Source of the DNA: MADRE3 sp963718195
Lineage (GTDB): Bacteria; Desulfobacterota; Desulfobulbia; Desulfobulbales; Desulfocapsaceae
Length of the DNA: 64,000 bases
Reading direction: 5' to 3'
NCBI GenBank assembly: GCA_963718195.1
Contig: CAVQYQ010000002.1
Location: 28,309 to 92,308, forward strand
The stretch's first letter is position 1, and each line of letters begins with the position of its first letter. This document shows positions 16,844 through 27,800 of this stretch, piece by piece. The translations under genes and the position numbers were made by a program. The notes under the pieces were generated by a model, which worked only from the letters and a program-made list of their open reading frames with translations, was not told where the DNA came from and did no database searches.

Positions 16844-17335
16844 TAAGTAGTAATGAGATATTTTTCGTAATAATCAATGTTATATATATTTGTATTTCTA
16901 TAGTTACACTCTCAGTAAAATCAAGGCTTGTAGACGACTTGGTCGCAGTCCTTTTTGCTTTCCAAATCAGCAGAAATGTCCACAGGTGTCCACACGATGA
17001 AGAAGCAACTACCCCCTTTTGGGGGATGGTTTTCACCCTTTGTGGGGGATTCCCCTTGATCTGTAATTGAATATACAGACACTTGAGGGCATGGGGACAA
17101 ACAACGCGATCCTGCTCTTGAAGCCGGAAGAGTGGTTGATATGGCATTGGCGACAAAACTTCTGGCTATGCTGAAACCCGGATGAACAATAGTACTATTC
17201 ACCCTTTTCACCGGGTTTCAGTATTTTTCCCAGGCCAATACCTGGTGCCGGTAAATTTTACGGCACCAGGTTGCTAATGACGTCGATGTGGTTGTGGTTA
17301 GTACCGGAGACCTTTTCTCTTGGTTTACACTGCAA
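16844..17335. other. Intergenic region downstream of katG with two hairpins
   Basis: Two strong inverted repeats lie just beyond the katG stop: CCTGGTGCCG/CGGCACCAGG at 17241-17270, and CTGAAACCCGG/CCGGGTTTCAG at 17171-17221, the latter followed on the plus strand by TATTTTT. They could end katG transcription. A 96-codon minus-strand frame at 16921-17211 has a CCCCCTTTTGGGGG palindrome inside and no recognisable family; I do not call it. Confidence 0.5.
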
Positions 17336-19525
17336 TCAGCTGAGGTCAAAGCGGTCAAGGTTCATTACCTTATTCCAGGCCTCCACAAAGTCATGGACGA
17401 ACTGCTCCTGAGAATCTGAACTTCCATACACTTCAGCCAACGCGCGGAGTTCGGAATTTGATCCGAAGATTAAATCGACGCGTGTACCGGTCCATTTTGG
17501 TTCACCACTCTTGCGATCGCTGCCTTCAAAAATGTCTTCGTCTGCAGAGGTCGGCTTCCAGGCTGTCCCCATATCGAGCAGGTTCACAAAAAAATCATTG
17601 GTCAGCGTTTCTGGTTGATCGGTGAACACACCATGCTTGGTCTGCCCGAAGTTGGTGTTCAAGACACGCAGACCACCCACAAGAACCGTCATCTCAGGTG
17701 CTGTCAGGGTCAGCAATTGCGCTTTATCGAGCAGCATCTCCTCGGCTGGTACCGTGTATTTGGTCTTGAGGTAGTTGCGAAAGCCATCTGCTTCCGGCTC
17801 AAGGGCTGAGAAGGACGTAACATCGGTTTGCTCCTGCGAGGCGTCCATGCGGCCCGGTGTAAAGGGAACCCTCACATCCTGACCACCACTCTTTGCCGCC
17901 TGCTCAACACCCGCACAACCTGCCAGCACGATAAGATCAGCCATCGAGATCGTCTTGTCGAACGAGCTCTTGATGCCCTCCAGTGTCTTCAATACCTTCG
18001 TCAGCTGATCCGGCTGATTGACAGCCCAGTCCTTCTGGGGTGACAAGCGGATGCGGGCACCGTTTGCTCCGCCGCGCATGTCTGAGCCACGGAAGGTCGA
18101 AGCTGAGGCCCAGGCGGTTGCAACAAGCTCGGAGACAGCCAGACCAGAATCAAGGATTTTGGCCTTGAGCGCGGCGATATCGCTATCATTGACCAGTTCA
18201 TGATCGACCTCAGGGATCGGATCCTGCCAGATCAGCTCCTCTTCTGGAACTTCCGGGCCGAGATAGCGTGCGCGGGGACCCATGTCCCGGTGGGTCAGCT
18301 TGAACCACGCCCGGGCAAAGGCGTCTGCAAACTCATCGGGGTTCTGGTGGAAGCGCCGTGATATCGGCTCGTATAGCGGATCCATCCGCATAGCCATATC
18401 TGCGGTGGTCATTATGATCGGGACCCGCTTTGACGGATCATCAGATGCCGGAGCCATGTTGTCGTCGGTTGCCTCCTTCGGTGTCCACTGCTGAGCGCCG
18501 GCCGGACTTTTCGTCAGTACCCATTCGTTGCCGAACAGCATATCGAAATAGCCCATGTCCCACTTCGTCGGAGTTGGGTTCCAGGCTCCTTCCAGACCAC
18601 TGCCAATCTGATCGGCACCTTTGCCACTGCCATGACTGCTCTTCCAGCCGAAACCCTGCTCTTCGATTCCAGCAGCCTCGGGTTCAGGCCCGACCAGTGC
18701 GGCATCGCCGGCACCATGGCATTTGCCAAAGGTGTGTCCGCCAGCGGTGAGCGCGACTGTCTCCTCGTCATTCATGGCCATGCGCGCGAACGTTTCCCGA
18801 ACATCCCGCCCGGAAGCGATCGGATCCGGGTTACCATCCGGGCCTTCCGGGTTCACGTAGATCAGGCCCATCTGCACAGCGGCCAATGGATTTTCAAGAT
18901 CGCGGTCACCACGGTAACGGCTCTTGGGTTTGTCACTTGTCGCCAGCCATTCATCTTCGGCACCCCAGTAAATGTCTTTCTCCGGCTCCCAGATATCCTC
19001 GCGTCCACCACCGAAACCAAAGGTCTTGAAACCCATCGATTCCATGGCTACGTTGCCGGCGAGAATAAACAGGTCAGCCCAGGAGATTTTCCGTCCATAC
19101 TTCTGTTTGATCGGCCAGAGCAGCCGTCGCGCCTTGTCGAGGTTAACGTTGTCTGGCCAACTGTTGACGGGTGCAAAGCGCTGGTTACCGGTCCCTGCAC
19201 CCCCGCGGCCGTCGCCGGTGCGGTATGTACCTGCGCTGTGCCATGCCATGCGGATGAAGAGTCCTCCGTAGTGACCATAATCGGCTGGCCACCAGTCCTG
19301 CGAATCGGTCATCAAATCGTTCAGATCTTTCTTCACCGCGGCGAGGTCCAGACTCTTGAATTCTTCGGCGTAGCTAAAATCCTTGCCCATTGGATCGGAC
19401 TTGGACGAGTGTTGGCGCAGAATATCCAGGTTCAGCTGGTTCGGCCACCAGTCGCGATTCGACCTGCTGCCAGCTCCGTGTCTGCTGGTTCTTCCCGTTA
19501 CCGGGCACTTACTTTCTCCGCTCAT
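17336..19525 (-). CDS. katG: Catalase-peroxidase
   Basis: KatG is a bifunctional haem catalase and peroxidase that removes hydrogen peroxide. The 729-residue product has normal length. The distal haem pocket IRMAWHSAGTYR lies near residue 90, with the catalytic Arg, Trp and His, and the proximal ligand is in ALTAGGHTFGKCHG. The second, non-haem-binding peroxidase-like domain is complete. A GAGGAAAG site precedes the ATG at 19525. The gene lies about 100 bases downstream of perR on the same strand, so PerR probably controls it directly or through readthrough. The reading frame is intact. Confidence 0.98.
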   Translation of the reverse strand: MSGESKCPVTGRTSRHGAGSRSNRDWWPNQLNLDILRQHSSKSDPMGKDFSYAEEFKSLDLAAVKKDLNDLMTDSQDWWPADYGHYGGLFIRMAWHSAGTYRTGDGRGGAGTGNQRFAPVNSWPDNVNLDKARRLLWPIKQKYGRKISWADLFILAGNVAMESMGFKTFGFGGGREDIWEPEKDIYWGAEDEWLATSDKPKSRYRGDRDLENPLAAVQMGLIYVNPEGPDGNPDPIASGRDVRETFARMAMNDEETVALTAGGHTFGKCHGAGDAALVGPEPEAAGIEEQGFGWKSSHGSGKGADQIGSGLEGAWNPTPTKWDMGYFDMLFGNEWVLTKSPAGAQQWTPKEATDDNMAPASDDPSKRVPIIMTTADMAMRMDPLYEPISRRFHQNPDEFADAFARAWFKLTHRDMGPRARYLGPEVPEEELIWQDPIPEVDHELVNDSDIAALKAKILDSGLAVSELVATAWASASTFRGSDMRGGANGARIRLSPQKDWAVNQPDQLTKVLKTLEGIKSSFDKTISMADLIVLAGCAGVEQAAKSGGQDVRVPFTPGRMDASQEQTDVTSFSALEPEADGFRNYLKTKYTVPAEEMLLDKAQLLTLTAPEMTVLVGGLRVLNTNFGQTKHGVFTDQPETLTNDFFVNLLDMGTAWKPTSADEDIFEGSDRKSGEPKWTGTRVDLIFGSNSELRALAEVYGSSDSQEQFVHDFVEAWNKVMNLDRFDLS

Positions 19526-19626
19526 AATCTTTCCTCTTGTTGTTGTCTGAAATAGTTACGGTGCTGCCAAGAAGAGCGTGTATTGTCATAGTGGACGAGT
19601 ATATGTCCCGCCCGCTATGAAAAAAT

Positions 19627-20091
19627 CTATCTATTTCCTTTCTCAACACATTCTCGGCAGATACCGCGCACTTCAACGTGGGTTGCCCCAATGTCTCCAA
19701 AAGAGCCAACCGAATCAGGTAATCTGATGTTATCAAGATCGTTGCTGTAAAAGTCCCGGGTGAATCCACATTTTCCGCAAACAAAGTGATGATGGCTATT
19801 CAGGTTAGCGTCGAAACGGGTCCGTTCACGGCTCGAACCAAGTGTTACTGCGAGTCCAAGATCGCTCAGCAGCCAGAGTGTTCGGTAGACGGTATCGAGT
19901 GAGACTGTTGGAATACGATGCCTGACGCGCTGAAAAACCTGGTCGGCATCTGGATGGTCCTCTGTTTGAGCAACTTCGCGAAAAATTTCCATACGCTGAT
20001 GAGTCATCTTGATGCCTTCGCTCCGGCACACCGTCTCAAAGTGTTTCATCCGTTGTTCAACTTCTTTTTTCTTGATTTTCATAATTACCAT
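19627..20091 (-). CDS. perR: Peroxide-responsive Fur-family repressor PerR
   Basis: A 154-residue Fur-family regulator. The N-terminal winged helix (KMTHQRMEIFREVAQTEDHP) with VSLDTVYRTLWLL is followed by a dimerisation domain with HHHFVCGKCG and GICREC, the paired CXXC structural zinc site. Position upstream of katG and the sequence type favour PerR over Fur or Zur, but metal-site residues alone do not prove peroxide sensing. The frame starts at ATG 20091, with an internal ATG at 20082 as an alternative. A palindrome immediately upstream suggests autoregulation. Confidence 0.9.
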   Translation of the reverse strand: MVIMKIKKKEVEQRMKHFETVCRSEGIKMTHQRMEIFREVAQTEDHPDADQVFQRVRHRIPTVSLDTVYRTLWLLSDLGLAVTLGSSRERTRFDANLNSHHHFVCGKCGFTRDFYSNDLDNIRLPDSVGSFGDIGATHVEVRGICRECVEKGNR

Positions 20092-20096
20092 TTTAT

Positions 20097-20112
20097 TAGG
20101 AATGAATTCCTA
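20097..20112. promoter_or_regulatory. Candidate PerR operator
   Basis: The inverted repeat TAGGAAT-GA-ATTCCTA lies directly upstream of the perR start. Fur-family proteins bind AT-rich 7-2-7 palindromes of roughly this form. No second copy is obvious before katG, which suggests perR and katG may be read from this one site. Confidence 0.6.
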
Positions 20113-20485
20113 GGTAAAAACTAACCATCAACTGGAGGGTCGTCAACACTTGTTTTGTTGTTTGGTTAAGCAATAAGGTGCCAATAAATGGTTCAGCTCT
20201 TTGACCGGAGAATACGAGAGAATTCGTTTTTCTTTACTGCCGGGACTTTATCAAGTTTTTTTACTTTTTGAGAATTTGCAATGAATGAGAACCCCGGGAG
20301 CACCTGGGAGTGTTTTTATAAGGGAGGAAAGATCAATTTTTTCTAGCCAGTTTCAGCTCTGCCCGCGTTACCGGTCCTGTAAAACGCTGCGGAATCACGT
20401 ATTGAAACGATGGTACGATAACACGCGCTTTCAGGCTCAGGAAGTACTTGTTCCGGCTAACGATCACGTTTCGACCAGGTTCTCT
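20113..20485. other. Intergenic region between perR and the sigma54 activator
   Basis: No supportable gene. A GC-rich imperfect hairpin near 20292-20310 could be part of a terminator. The 70-codon plus-strand frame at 20285-20497 overlaps the end of the activator gene and has no family features. Confidence 0.4.
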
Positions 20486-21887
20486 TTATTTATCTGATAC
20501 TATTTTCTTTTTAGCATGAACATTATAGCGCTTCATCCGGTTCCACACCGTGACTCGTGAAACACCCAGGATCCTGGCTGCCTCTGACTGGTTTCCGTCG
20601 GCTTTATCCAGTGCTTCCAAAAGCTCAAATCGTTCAATTTCGTGCATGTTAAAGGCGGCTCTTTTTAGAACCGGCCTGGATCTTTTTTTGCCTGAAAAAT
20701 GGTTTCCGGCAGGTGGTTCGGGTGAATCATGTTGGTGTGGCAGGTTACAAACGCATACTCCAGCGCCCCTTTGAGCTCCCTGACATTGCCCGGCCAGTGT
20801 GTGGTGCATCAGGATGTCCATGGTATCTTCCCGTATGCCGTCTATTGCCTTGCCGTTTTTCAGCCTCATCTTGCGAAAAAAGGATTCGGCCAGCAGGGGG
20901 ATATCTTCGGCCCGCTCCCGCAATGACGGAATAAAGAGCGGGATGACATTGATCCGGAAATAAAAATCCTTTCTGAATGTTCCATTTTCAACGAGGGTGA
21001 GCAGGTCCTGGTTGGTCGCGGAAATAATACGGACATCTGTGTGATATCGGCCTGGAAGAGCCTACCCGCTCGATAACTTTTTCTTCAAGTACACGCAACA
21101 GTTTAATCTGCGTGGGAAGCGGAAGGTCACCGATTTCATCAAGAAAAAGATCTCCCCTGTCGGCCATTTCAAAGCGACCGACCCGGTCTTTATAGGCGCC
21201 GGTATAGGCTCCCCGGACATGGCCGAAAAGTTCACTTTCCAGCAGCGACTCGGTCAGGCTGGCGCAGTTCACCTTGATAAAAGGCATATCTTTACGGCTG
21301 CCGATCTCGTGAATTGCCTTGCTGACCAGTTCCTTGCCGGTTCCGCTTTCACCATAGATGATAACAGGAGCATCGGAGTGGGCGGCATTTTCAATCATGT
21401 CAAAAACCCGCTGCATCGCAGCAGATGAGCCGACAATGCCGTGGAAACCGTTTTCGCTGTCCAGCTGTTCACGAAACGCCTGCTAACTGGATTTCCTTTT
21501 CCGTTATCTCGGTAAGGTCGGTGATGGTGATAACGGTGCCGATAATGTTGTCCGTCTGAATCTTTCAGGGTCGCCGAGTTTTTCAAGGGCGTGGATATAG
21601 GAGCCGTTTTTTTGCCTGATCAGGCATTTATGTTGGGCTGCTTTCGTCACTGCTGGTGAGGAGCGACCGAGACCCGGCAGATTCAGTTGAAGCGATTGCG
21701 GCTGGGGAAATTCGCAATTGAGAATTTTTTCGGTCTGACCGATCAATTCTTCCCGGGAATAGCCGGAAATCTGCTCAAAGGCCCGATTTACAGAGACAAT
21801 TGCCCCGCCGGTATTGACGATCATGATACCGTCACGGATCGCATTGACCACCGTTTTCCAAAAACCATCGAGTTCACGACCGATCAT
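20486..21887 (-). CDS. PAS-containing sigma54-dependent activator, frame-interrupted
   Basis: Reading across several frame changes gives one enhancer-binding protein of about 465 residues. The N-terminus (from 21887) is a PAS domain (NAIRDGIMIVNTGGAIVSVN). The AAA+ module shows Walker A GESGTGKELV, the sigma54 contact ELFGHVRGAYTGA and Walker B DLFLDEIGDL. The C-terminus is a Fis-type helix-turn-helix (NQSEAARILGVSRVTVWNR). Breaks occur near 21560-21570, 21480, 21035-21060, 20810 and 20705; for instance the expected HTWPGNVREL appears one frame off near 20800. All motifs are intact, so the breaks look like sequence errors. It is divergent from the Hdr/Met cluster, its likely target. Confidence 0.8.
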
Positions 21888-21895
21888 TAATACAC

Positions 21896-21957
21896 CTGTT
21901 AAGCCTTAACACCTGTAAAGCGTCGCATCCTTTAACACTTTAACACTTTCTTAACAC
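21896..21957. promoter_or_regulatory. Cluster of TTAACAC repeats (possible activator-binding sites)
   Basis: Four copies of TTAACAC start at 21906, 21932, 21940 and 21951, with an inverted GTTAAG at 21898. They lie just upstream of the sigma54 activator gene and about 140-200 bases before the candidate sigma54 promoter, a suitable place for enhancer sites. Confidence 0.5.
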
Positions 21958-22096
21958 CTTTTTGTAAAAGCGTAGTGCATAGTAACAGATTTTCACCGGC
22001 AGTGAAAGGATATCCTGGCAAACATGAAAATTAACATACTGTTATTACATGATAATTCTTTTCTTATCGAACGCATCAGCATAACTGATAAACGAT

Positions 22097-22111
22097 TGGT
22101 CCATTTGTTGC
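22097..22111 (+). promoter_or_regulatory. Candidate sigma54 promoter
   Basis: TGG at 22097 and TTGC ending at 22111 have the -24/-12 geometry (ten bases between GG and GC): TGGTCCATTTGTTGC against consensus TGGCACGNNNNTTGC. It lies about 40 bases before the TusA-like start and opposite the sigma54 activator gene. The -24 element is imperfect. Confidence 0.55.
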
Positions 22112-22150
22112 CTTCGTCATGATGATTTAACAACAAGGAGTAGACGGGCT

Positions 22151-22393
22151 TTGGCAGATACAAAAGACATAGTGATTGATGTGAGGCATTTCGTCTCCTG
22201 GTTCACCCTTCTCAAGGTAACGCAGGTGTTTGGCGAGATGAAACCTCACGATATTCTGGAAGTACGGGGTGCCGATACCGATACAAGACAGGATCTTTTC
22301 AAGATCCTGCCGGAGTCGACGTATCAGCTACTCAAGGTTGATTATGAGGAGGATGAGGGGTTTCACCTGCTTCGCATACAAAAACGTGTCTGA
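22151..22393 (+). CDS. TusA/SirA-like protein lacking the active cysteine
   Basis: An 80-residue protein with the TusA fold pattern: an N-terminal strand (IVIDVRHF), a helix (TLLKVTQVFGEMKPHDILEV) and later strands. In TusA sulfur carriers the helix begins with a Cys-Pro pair; here that region reads FVSWFTLL, with no cysteine anywhere in the protein, so sulfur transfer is unlikely. It begins at TTG with AAGGAG upstream. It is the first gene of the Hdr/Met cluster, and a regulatory or assembly role for the Fe-S protein that follows is possible but unproven. Confidence 0.7.
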   Translation: MADTKDIVIDVRHFVSWFTLLKVTQVFGEMKPHDILEVRGADTDTRQDLFKILPESTYQLLKVDYEEDEGFHLLRIQKRV

Positions 22394-22476
22394 GCGTGCC
22401 AGTTCGCGGCATTGATGCTGCGAAAAGCGGTTAACAATTTTCAAACATGATCCGGTTAGAATTAAAAGGAAAAACC

Positions 22477-23807
22477 ATGGCAGAGACGAGCATTACAATC
22501 AAAGGGAAAAAAAAGAGTACATTCATGGACAAGGTCAAGGAGATAATCCCCGGTGGTGGGAATCTTAATCTTTGTCTGACGTGTGGTGCCTGTGCTTCGG
22601 GCTGCCCGGCATCCGGGCTTGAGGACATGGACCCGCGAAAATTTCTCCGCATGTGTGCCATGGGGCTGGATGAGGAAGTGACAACGACCCCCTGGGTGTG
22701 GATGTGCACCATGTGCCAGCGCTGCATTTATGTCTGTCCCATGAAGATTGACATCCCGCAGCTGGTATTTAATGCCCGGGCGAATGGCCGCGGGAAGACC
22801 GACCAAAAGGGATCAGGGATTCATGTGACATGGCCTTGCGGAATGAGTCGGGAAGTGCCATGGGAACAGCCCCAGATGATTTTATCTTCGTTGTAAACGA
22901 TGTCCTCGAGGAATATCGGGAGGCGCAGCCTGAATTCAAGGACATGGTTGCCCCTATTGATAAGGAGGGAGCCCATTTTTTCCTCAACCAGAATTCAAGG
23001 GAACCAAGTGGAGCCCGATGAGCTGGTACCATTGTGGAAAATACTTCACCTGGCGGGTGTTGACTGGACCTACGGCAGCAAGGGATGGGCTGCAGAGAAT
23101 TACTGCCTCTTCCTGGCAGACAACGAGTGCTGGGAGCATGTAACCCGCGTTTCCGCAAAACAGGCCGATGAGCTCGGGTGCAAGGTCTTTCTCAATACCG
23201 AATGAGGCCACATAACATTCTCAGTCCGGGCCGGACTGAAAAAATTCAATATAGACCACAACTTCGAAGTTGCTTCGATCTACCAGTATTACGCAAAGTG
23301 GATACGGAAGGTCGGCTGAAGGTAAATTCTGACTGGAATAAAGAGCGCAAGATAAAATTCACCATCCAGGATCCCTGCCAGATTGTCCGCAAAGGCTATG
23401 GTGATGCTGTAGCTGAGGATTTGCGCTTTGTCATCAAGTCGGTGGTCGGCGAAGAAAATGTCATTGAGATGACGCCGAATAAATCAAACAACTATTGCTG
23501 CGGCGGCGGCGGTGGTTTTCTCCAGTCCGGATTCACTGAGGCCAGGCGCGATTACGGCCAGCTGAAATATGACCAGATCATCGCAACCGGCGCCGATTAC
23601 TGCATCACCGGCTGTCATAACTGTCACGCCCAGGTCCACGACCTGGGACATCATCACGGAGCAACCTATAACACCGTGCATATCTGGACCCTTATCTGCC
23701 TGTCACTGGGCATCCTTGGGCCGAATGAGCGTGCGTACCTTGGTGACGATTTGAAAGATGTAAATGTTTTTCACCCCGAAACAGCGCTGTATTATCTGGG
23801 TTTCTGA
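22477..23807 (+). CDS. HdrD-like iron-sulfur protein (HdrC plus CCG domains), frame-interrupted
   Basis: Joined over several frame changes this is one protein of about 440 residues. The N-terminus has two [4Fe-4S] ligand sets, CLTCGACASGCP and CTMCQRCIYVCP, as in HdrC. The C-terminus has the CCG-type cysteine motif of HdrB/HdrD (NNYCCGGGGGFLQSG) and CHNCHAQV. This layout matches HdrD-like and TmcB-like proteins, which pass electrons between membrane or soluble carriers and disulfides. Breaks are near 22800, 23005, 23205 and 23260-23290. The ATG at 22477 has an AGGA site and is preferred to 22447. It is followed by a MetF-like gene. Confidence 0.8.
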
Positions 23808-23887
23808 AAAAATGCAGACTGCTGAAGTGTCTTGAGTTTTCAGGGAGAAATAACAATTAGTCAGCTCTGAGCTGGAGGGAAAAACAT

Positions 23888-24761
23888 ATGAGTTTTCAAA
23901 AACGATTAGCCGCAAGAGAATTTGTTGTATTGGCTGAAATGCACACTCCGAAAGGAGTCAATATATCAAGACTGGTCAATGATGCCCGCCGGATCAAGGG
24001 AAGGGTCGATGCCATTGTCGTCCCCGATATGGATAACGGCATCATGAGAATGAGTGCTCTGGCTGGCGGTGTTCTCATGCAGCAGCAGGGAATTGAGGCA
24101 ATCATCCATGTGTATTGCCGTGATCGGAACAGAATGGCACTGCAGGGCGATCTGCTTGCCGCCCATGTTCTCGGCATCCAGAATGTGCTGGTGACCCACA
24201 GTGAAGATATCAGCCAGAGTGATCACCGGGATAGCCAAAGAGGTTTTTGATCTTGATGAAACAGAGCTCGTCAAGGCGGTTACCACCCTGAACAAGGGAA
24301 AGGATCTCGCTGGATTCGAGCTTGACGGAATACCCGATTTTACAACCGGCTGCACGATTGCACCGTGTGCAGACGATGCAGCCCTGGACAAGGAACTGGC
24401 AGCGGCTGCGGAAAAGATTGATGCCGGGGCATCCTTTCTGATTACCCCTCCGGTTTTTGATCTGGAGAAGTTTGCTGCTTTCATGAAGAAGGCGAAGGGT
24501 TTAAATGTTCCTGTTATCCCTACGGTATTCCTGATTAAATCACTGGCCATAGCGCAGTACATAGTGAACAGTGAACCGGGTGCAAATATCTCGGACGATT
24601 TGATCAGAAGAATTCGCAAATCATCCGACCGTGAGCTCGAAGGAATTAAAATTGCCGGAGAAACCGTGGCTGCGCTAAAAGATATGGCTGACGGTGTGAT
24701 GCTGCAGACCCTTGGCTGGGAGCACAAACTTCCGGAAATACTTGATATTGCAGGACTTTAA
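23888..24761 (+). CDS. MetF-like protein (methylene-THF reductase family), one frame break
   Basis: About 290 residues of a MetF-type TIM barrel: FVVLAEMHTPKG at the start, IHVYCRDRNRMALQGDLLAA with the folate-site pattern, and ASFLITPPVFDLEKF, where the family has the GA.F..TQ.vfd motif. A single frame change near 24200-24215 splits it into 23888-24250 and 24201-24761. It differs clearly from the second metF at 29019. The enzyme family reduces methylene-tetrahydrofolate to methyl-tetrahydrofolate; the role of a second copy next to HdrD-like protein is unclear. A GGAGG site precedes the ATG. Confidence 0.78.
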
Positions 24762-24822
24762 CTAGAACAGACAACAGAAACCATAACCAGGATAACCTGC
24801 TCACCCTTTAGGAATAAAGCAC

Positions 24823-27800
24823 ATGCAGAATACAAATAGATCAAAAACCAGTAACAGGGTACTTGTTGTCGGAGGAGGCCTGGGAGGAATCCGAACTGCA
24901 CTGGATCTGGCTGAAGCTGAAAAGGATGTCATTCTTGTCGATAATGCTCACAATATTGGCGGTCTGATGACCCAGCTGGACAGAACGTTTCCAACCAATA
25001 ATTGTGACCTCTGCACACTGGCCCCCAATCTTTCTGAAAGTGGTCGCCAGGAATATATTTCCCTGCTTTCGATGACCACAGTTGAGGCAATTACAGGTGA
25101 AAAAGGAAATTTTACTGTCAGCCTGAAATCCAGACCGCGCTATATCAATCTGGACAAATGTACCGGTTGTGGGGCCTGCCACGAAGCATTTCCGGAGTGT
25201 GTCAGGTTTTCACCCGGGGTTCGACCATCGGGCACCGACCTGTATGCGTTATCCGCAGGCTACGCCCCAGTCCTATTCGATTGAGCTTGATAAATGCAAT
25301 GATATTGAGGCGCTGGTCAAGATCTGTCCGGCAGGTGCCATTAACCCGGATGATCTTGGCAGCAGTGGAGATATCTCCTGCGGTGCGATTGTGTTATCAC
25401 CCGGTGCTGCACTGTTTGATCCCAGTGGTCTTGATTACCTCGGTTATTCAGAGCAGCCGGATGTGGTGACCAGTCTTGAATATGAGCGAATTTTATCCGC
25501 CTCGGGGCCGACCGGTGGTCAGCTTCTCCGGCCGTCAAACGGGGAACAACCGAAGAAAGTGGCCTGGATTCAATGTATCGGCTCGCGCGGCCTTCAGAAA
25601 GGTGCCGCTTCTTACTGTTCCGGCGCCTGCTGCATGTTTGCCCTGAAAGAAGCCATGGTAACCAAGGAGCGATTCCAGGAAGATATCGAGACAACAATCT
25701 TCTACATGGATATGCGTACCTTCGGCAAGGATTATGAACGCTACTACCAGCGTGCCAGAGATGAATTCGGCATCCGTTTTATCCACAGCCGACCCCATTC
25801 GATCCTCCGCTCCCACGGCCAGGCAGGATCTGACTCTCTCCTATACACAGGATGATTCATCAAGCCTTTTGACAGAAGAATTTGATATGGTTGTGCTGTC
25901 TACCGGATTCAAGGCAAGTGAAGAGACACAGGCACTGGCCGAAAAAGCCGGTATTGAACTGAACGATAGTAATTTTCCGGTGCATCCGGGGTTTAACCAG
26001 GTGGAAACCAGTCGGCCGGGTATCTATGTTGCCGGGACCTTCCAGGCACCCAAAGATATTCCTGAAACAATGGTGCAGGCCAGTGCCGCCGCATGTCTTG
26101 CCGGCAAGGATATCTTCTTCGCCTGAAAAAGATGAGGATGAGCCTGCAGCACCTTCAGTTCCGCCGGAACGCAATGTGGTTGGTGAAGAACCGCGGGTTG
26201 GTGTTTTTGTCTGCGATTGTGGCGAGAATATTGGCGGTGTCATTGATGTTGAAGCCGTTGTTGAAAGTACCGCGAGGCTGCCCCACGTTGTTGTTGCAAA
26301 AGCTGAGGGGCATGGCTGCAGCCGTGAGTCGATGGAAAACATCCGCCGCACCATTGAAGAACAAAATATCAACCGGGTCGTGATTGGCGGTTGTTCTCCA
26401 CGAACGCATGAAAGCAAGTTCCAGGATCTGATCCGCCAGGCCGGTTTAAACAGGTATCTTCTTGAGTTTGCAAATATCCGGGATCAGGCAACGTGGGTAC
26501 ACGGTCACCAGCCTGAAAAGGCAGCAGTCAAGGCCAAAGATCTGATGAGGATGGCTGTCGGGGCCGTCGCTCCAGGCACAGCCACTGGCCGAGCATCGTT
26601 TGCCGATCAATAAGAATGTTCTGGTAGTCGGCGGGGGTGTTACCGGAATGACCTCGGCTCTTGAGCTGGCTGACCAGGGATTTAAAGTCTATCTCGCAGA
26701 AAAGATCGCCGAAGCTTGGCGGTGTTGCCAGAAAGATAAAGAAGACACTTGAAGGAGATGAGGTCCAGCCTTTTATCGATACCCTGGTCGAAAAGACCAC
26801 GGCACACGAGAATATCGAGGTGATCACCGGTGCAATTATCGTTGATCACACCGGAATGCCGGGCATGTTTAGCAACCGGCATGCAGGTTGGAAGGCAGAT
26901 GTTTTATCGCCAGATAGAACATGGGGTGACTATCCTTGCAACCGGAGCACATGCCCCATCGGCCAGACCTGTTCATGCTTGGAGAATGCGACCAGGTCAA
27001 GACCCAGCTTGAAGTCCAGGAACTGATTGCCGATAGTCCTGAACTCGTTGATTCCTGGGAAAATATGGTGATGATCCAGTGCGTGGGTTCGCGTACAGAA
27101 GATAATCCCAACTGTTCGCGGATCTGCTGCCAGACCGCGGTAAAAAATGCGCTGAACATCGTTGAGCAGAATCCGCAGGCGCGGGTTTTTGTACTTTATC
27201 GGGATATGCGCACCTATGGGTTCCAGGAAGAGTATTACCAGAAGGCTCGGGAAAAGGGGGTGATATTTGTCCGTTATCATCAGGAAAATCCTCCCCGGGT
27301 AAATGCTGCAGGTGGAAAGGTTGAGGTTAGCTTTACCGATATCATTCTCGGCAAGGAGATTACGGTCAGTGCCGACTGCCTCTGCCTCAGCACCGGACTG
27401 ATCGCAGACCAGGATTCTACACGAGGAACTGGCAATGGTATTCAAGCTGCCTCGCACCATGATGGCTATTTCCTTGAAGACCATGTAAAACTGCGACCGG
27501 TGGATTTGTCTGTACCGGGATTTTTTGTGGCAGGGACGGCCCACGCACCAAAGACAATCGGTGAGAGCCTGGTGCAGGCACGAGCAGTCGCTTCACGGGC
27601 ACAGACCATGCTGGCAAAGGATTATATCAGTCTTGGCGCTGCGACAGCCAGGGTGGACAGCAGCTCGTTGTGCATCCTGCCTGATCTGTGTTCGGGCATG
27701 TCCGTTTGATGTTCCGTTTATTAATGCTGAAGGCTATTCGGAAATTGATCCTGCAAAATGTCATGGTTGTGGAATCTGTGCTTCTGAGTGTCCGGCAAAG

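Noticed and set aside
16921..17211. 96-codon minus-strand frame downstream of katG
   Set aside because: Its sequence includes several palindromes, and I recognise no family; a pseudogene remnant cannot be excluded.
18632..19555. 307-codon plus-strand frame opposite katG
   Set aside because: It is a long antisense shadow of the intact, GC-rich katG gene, with no family features and no ribosome-binding site.
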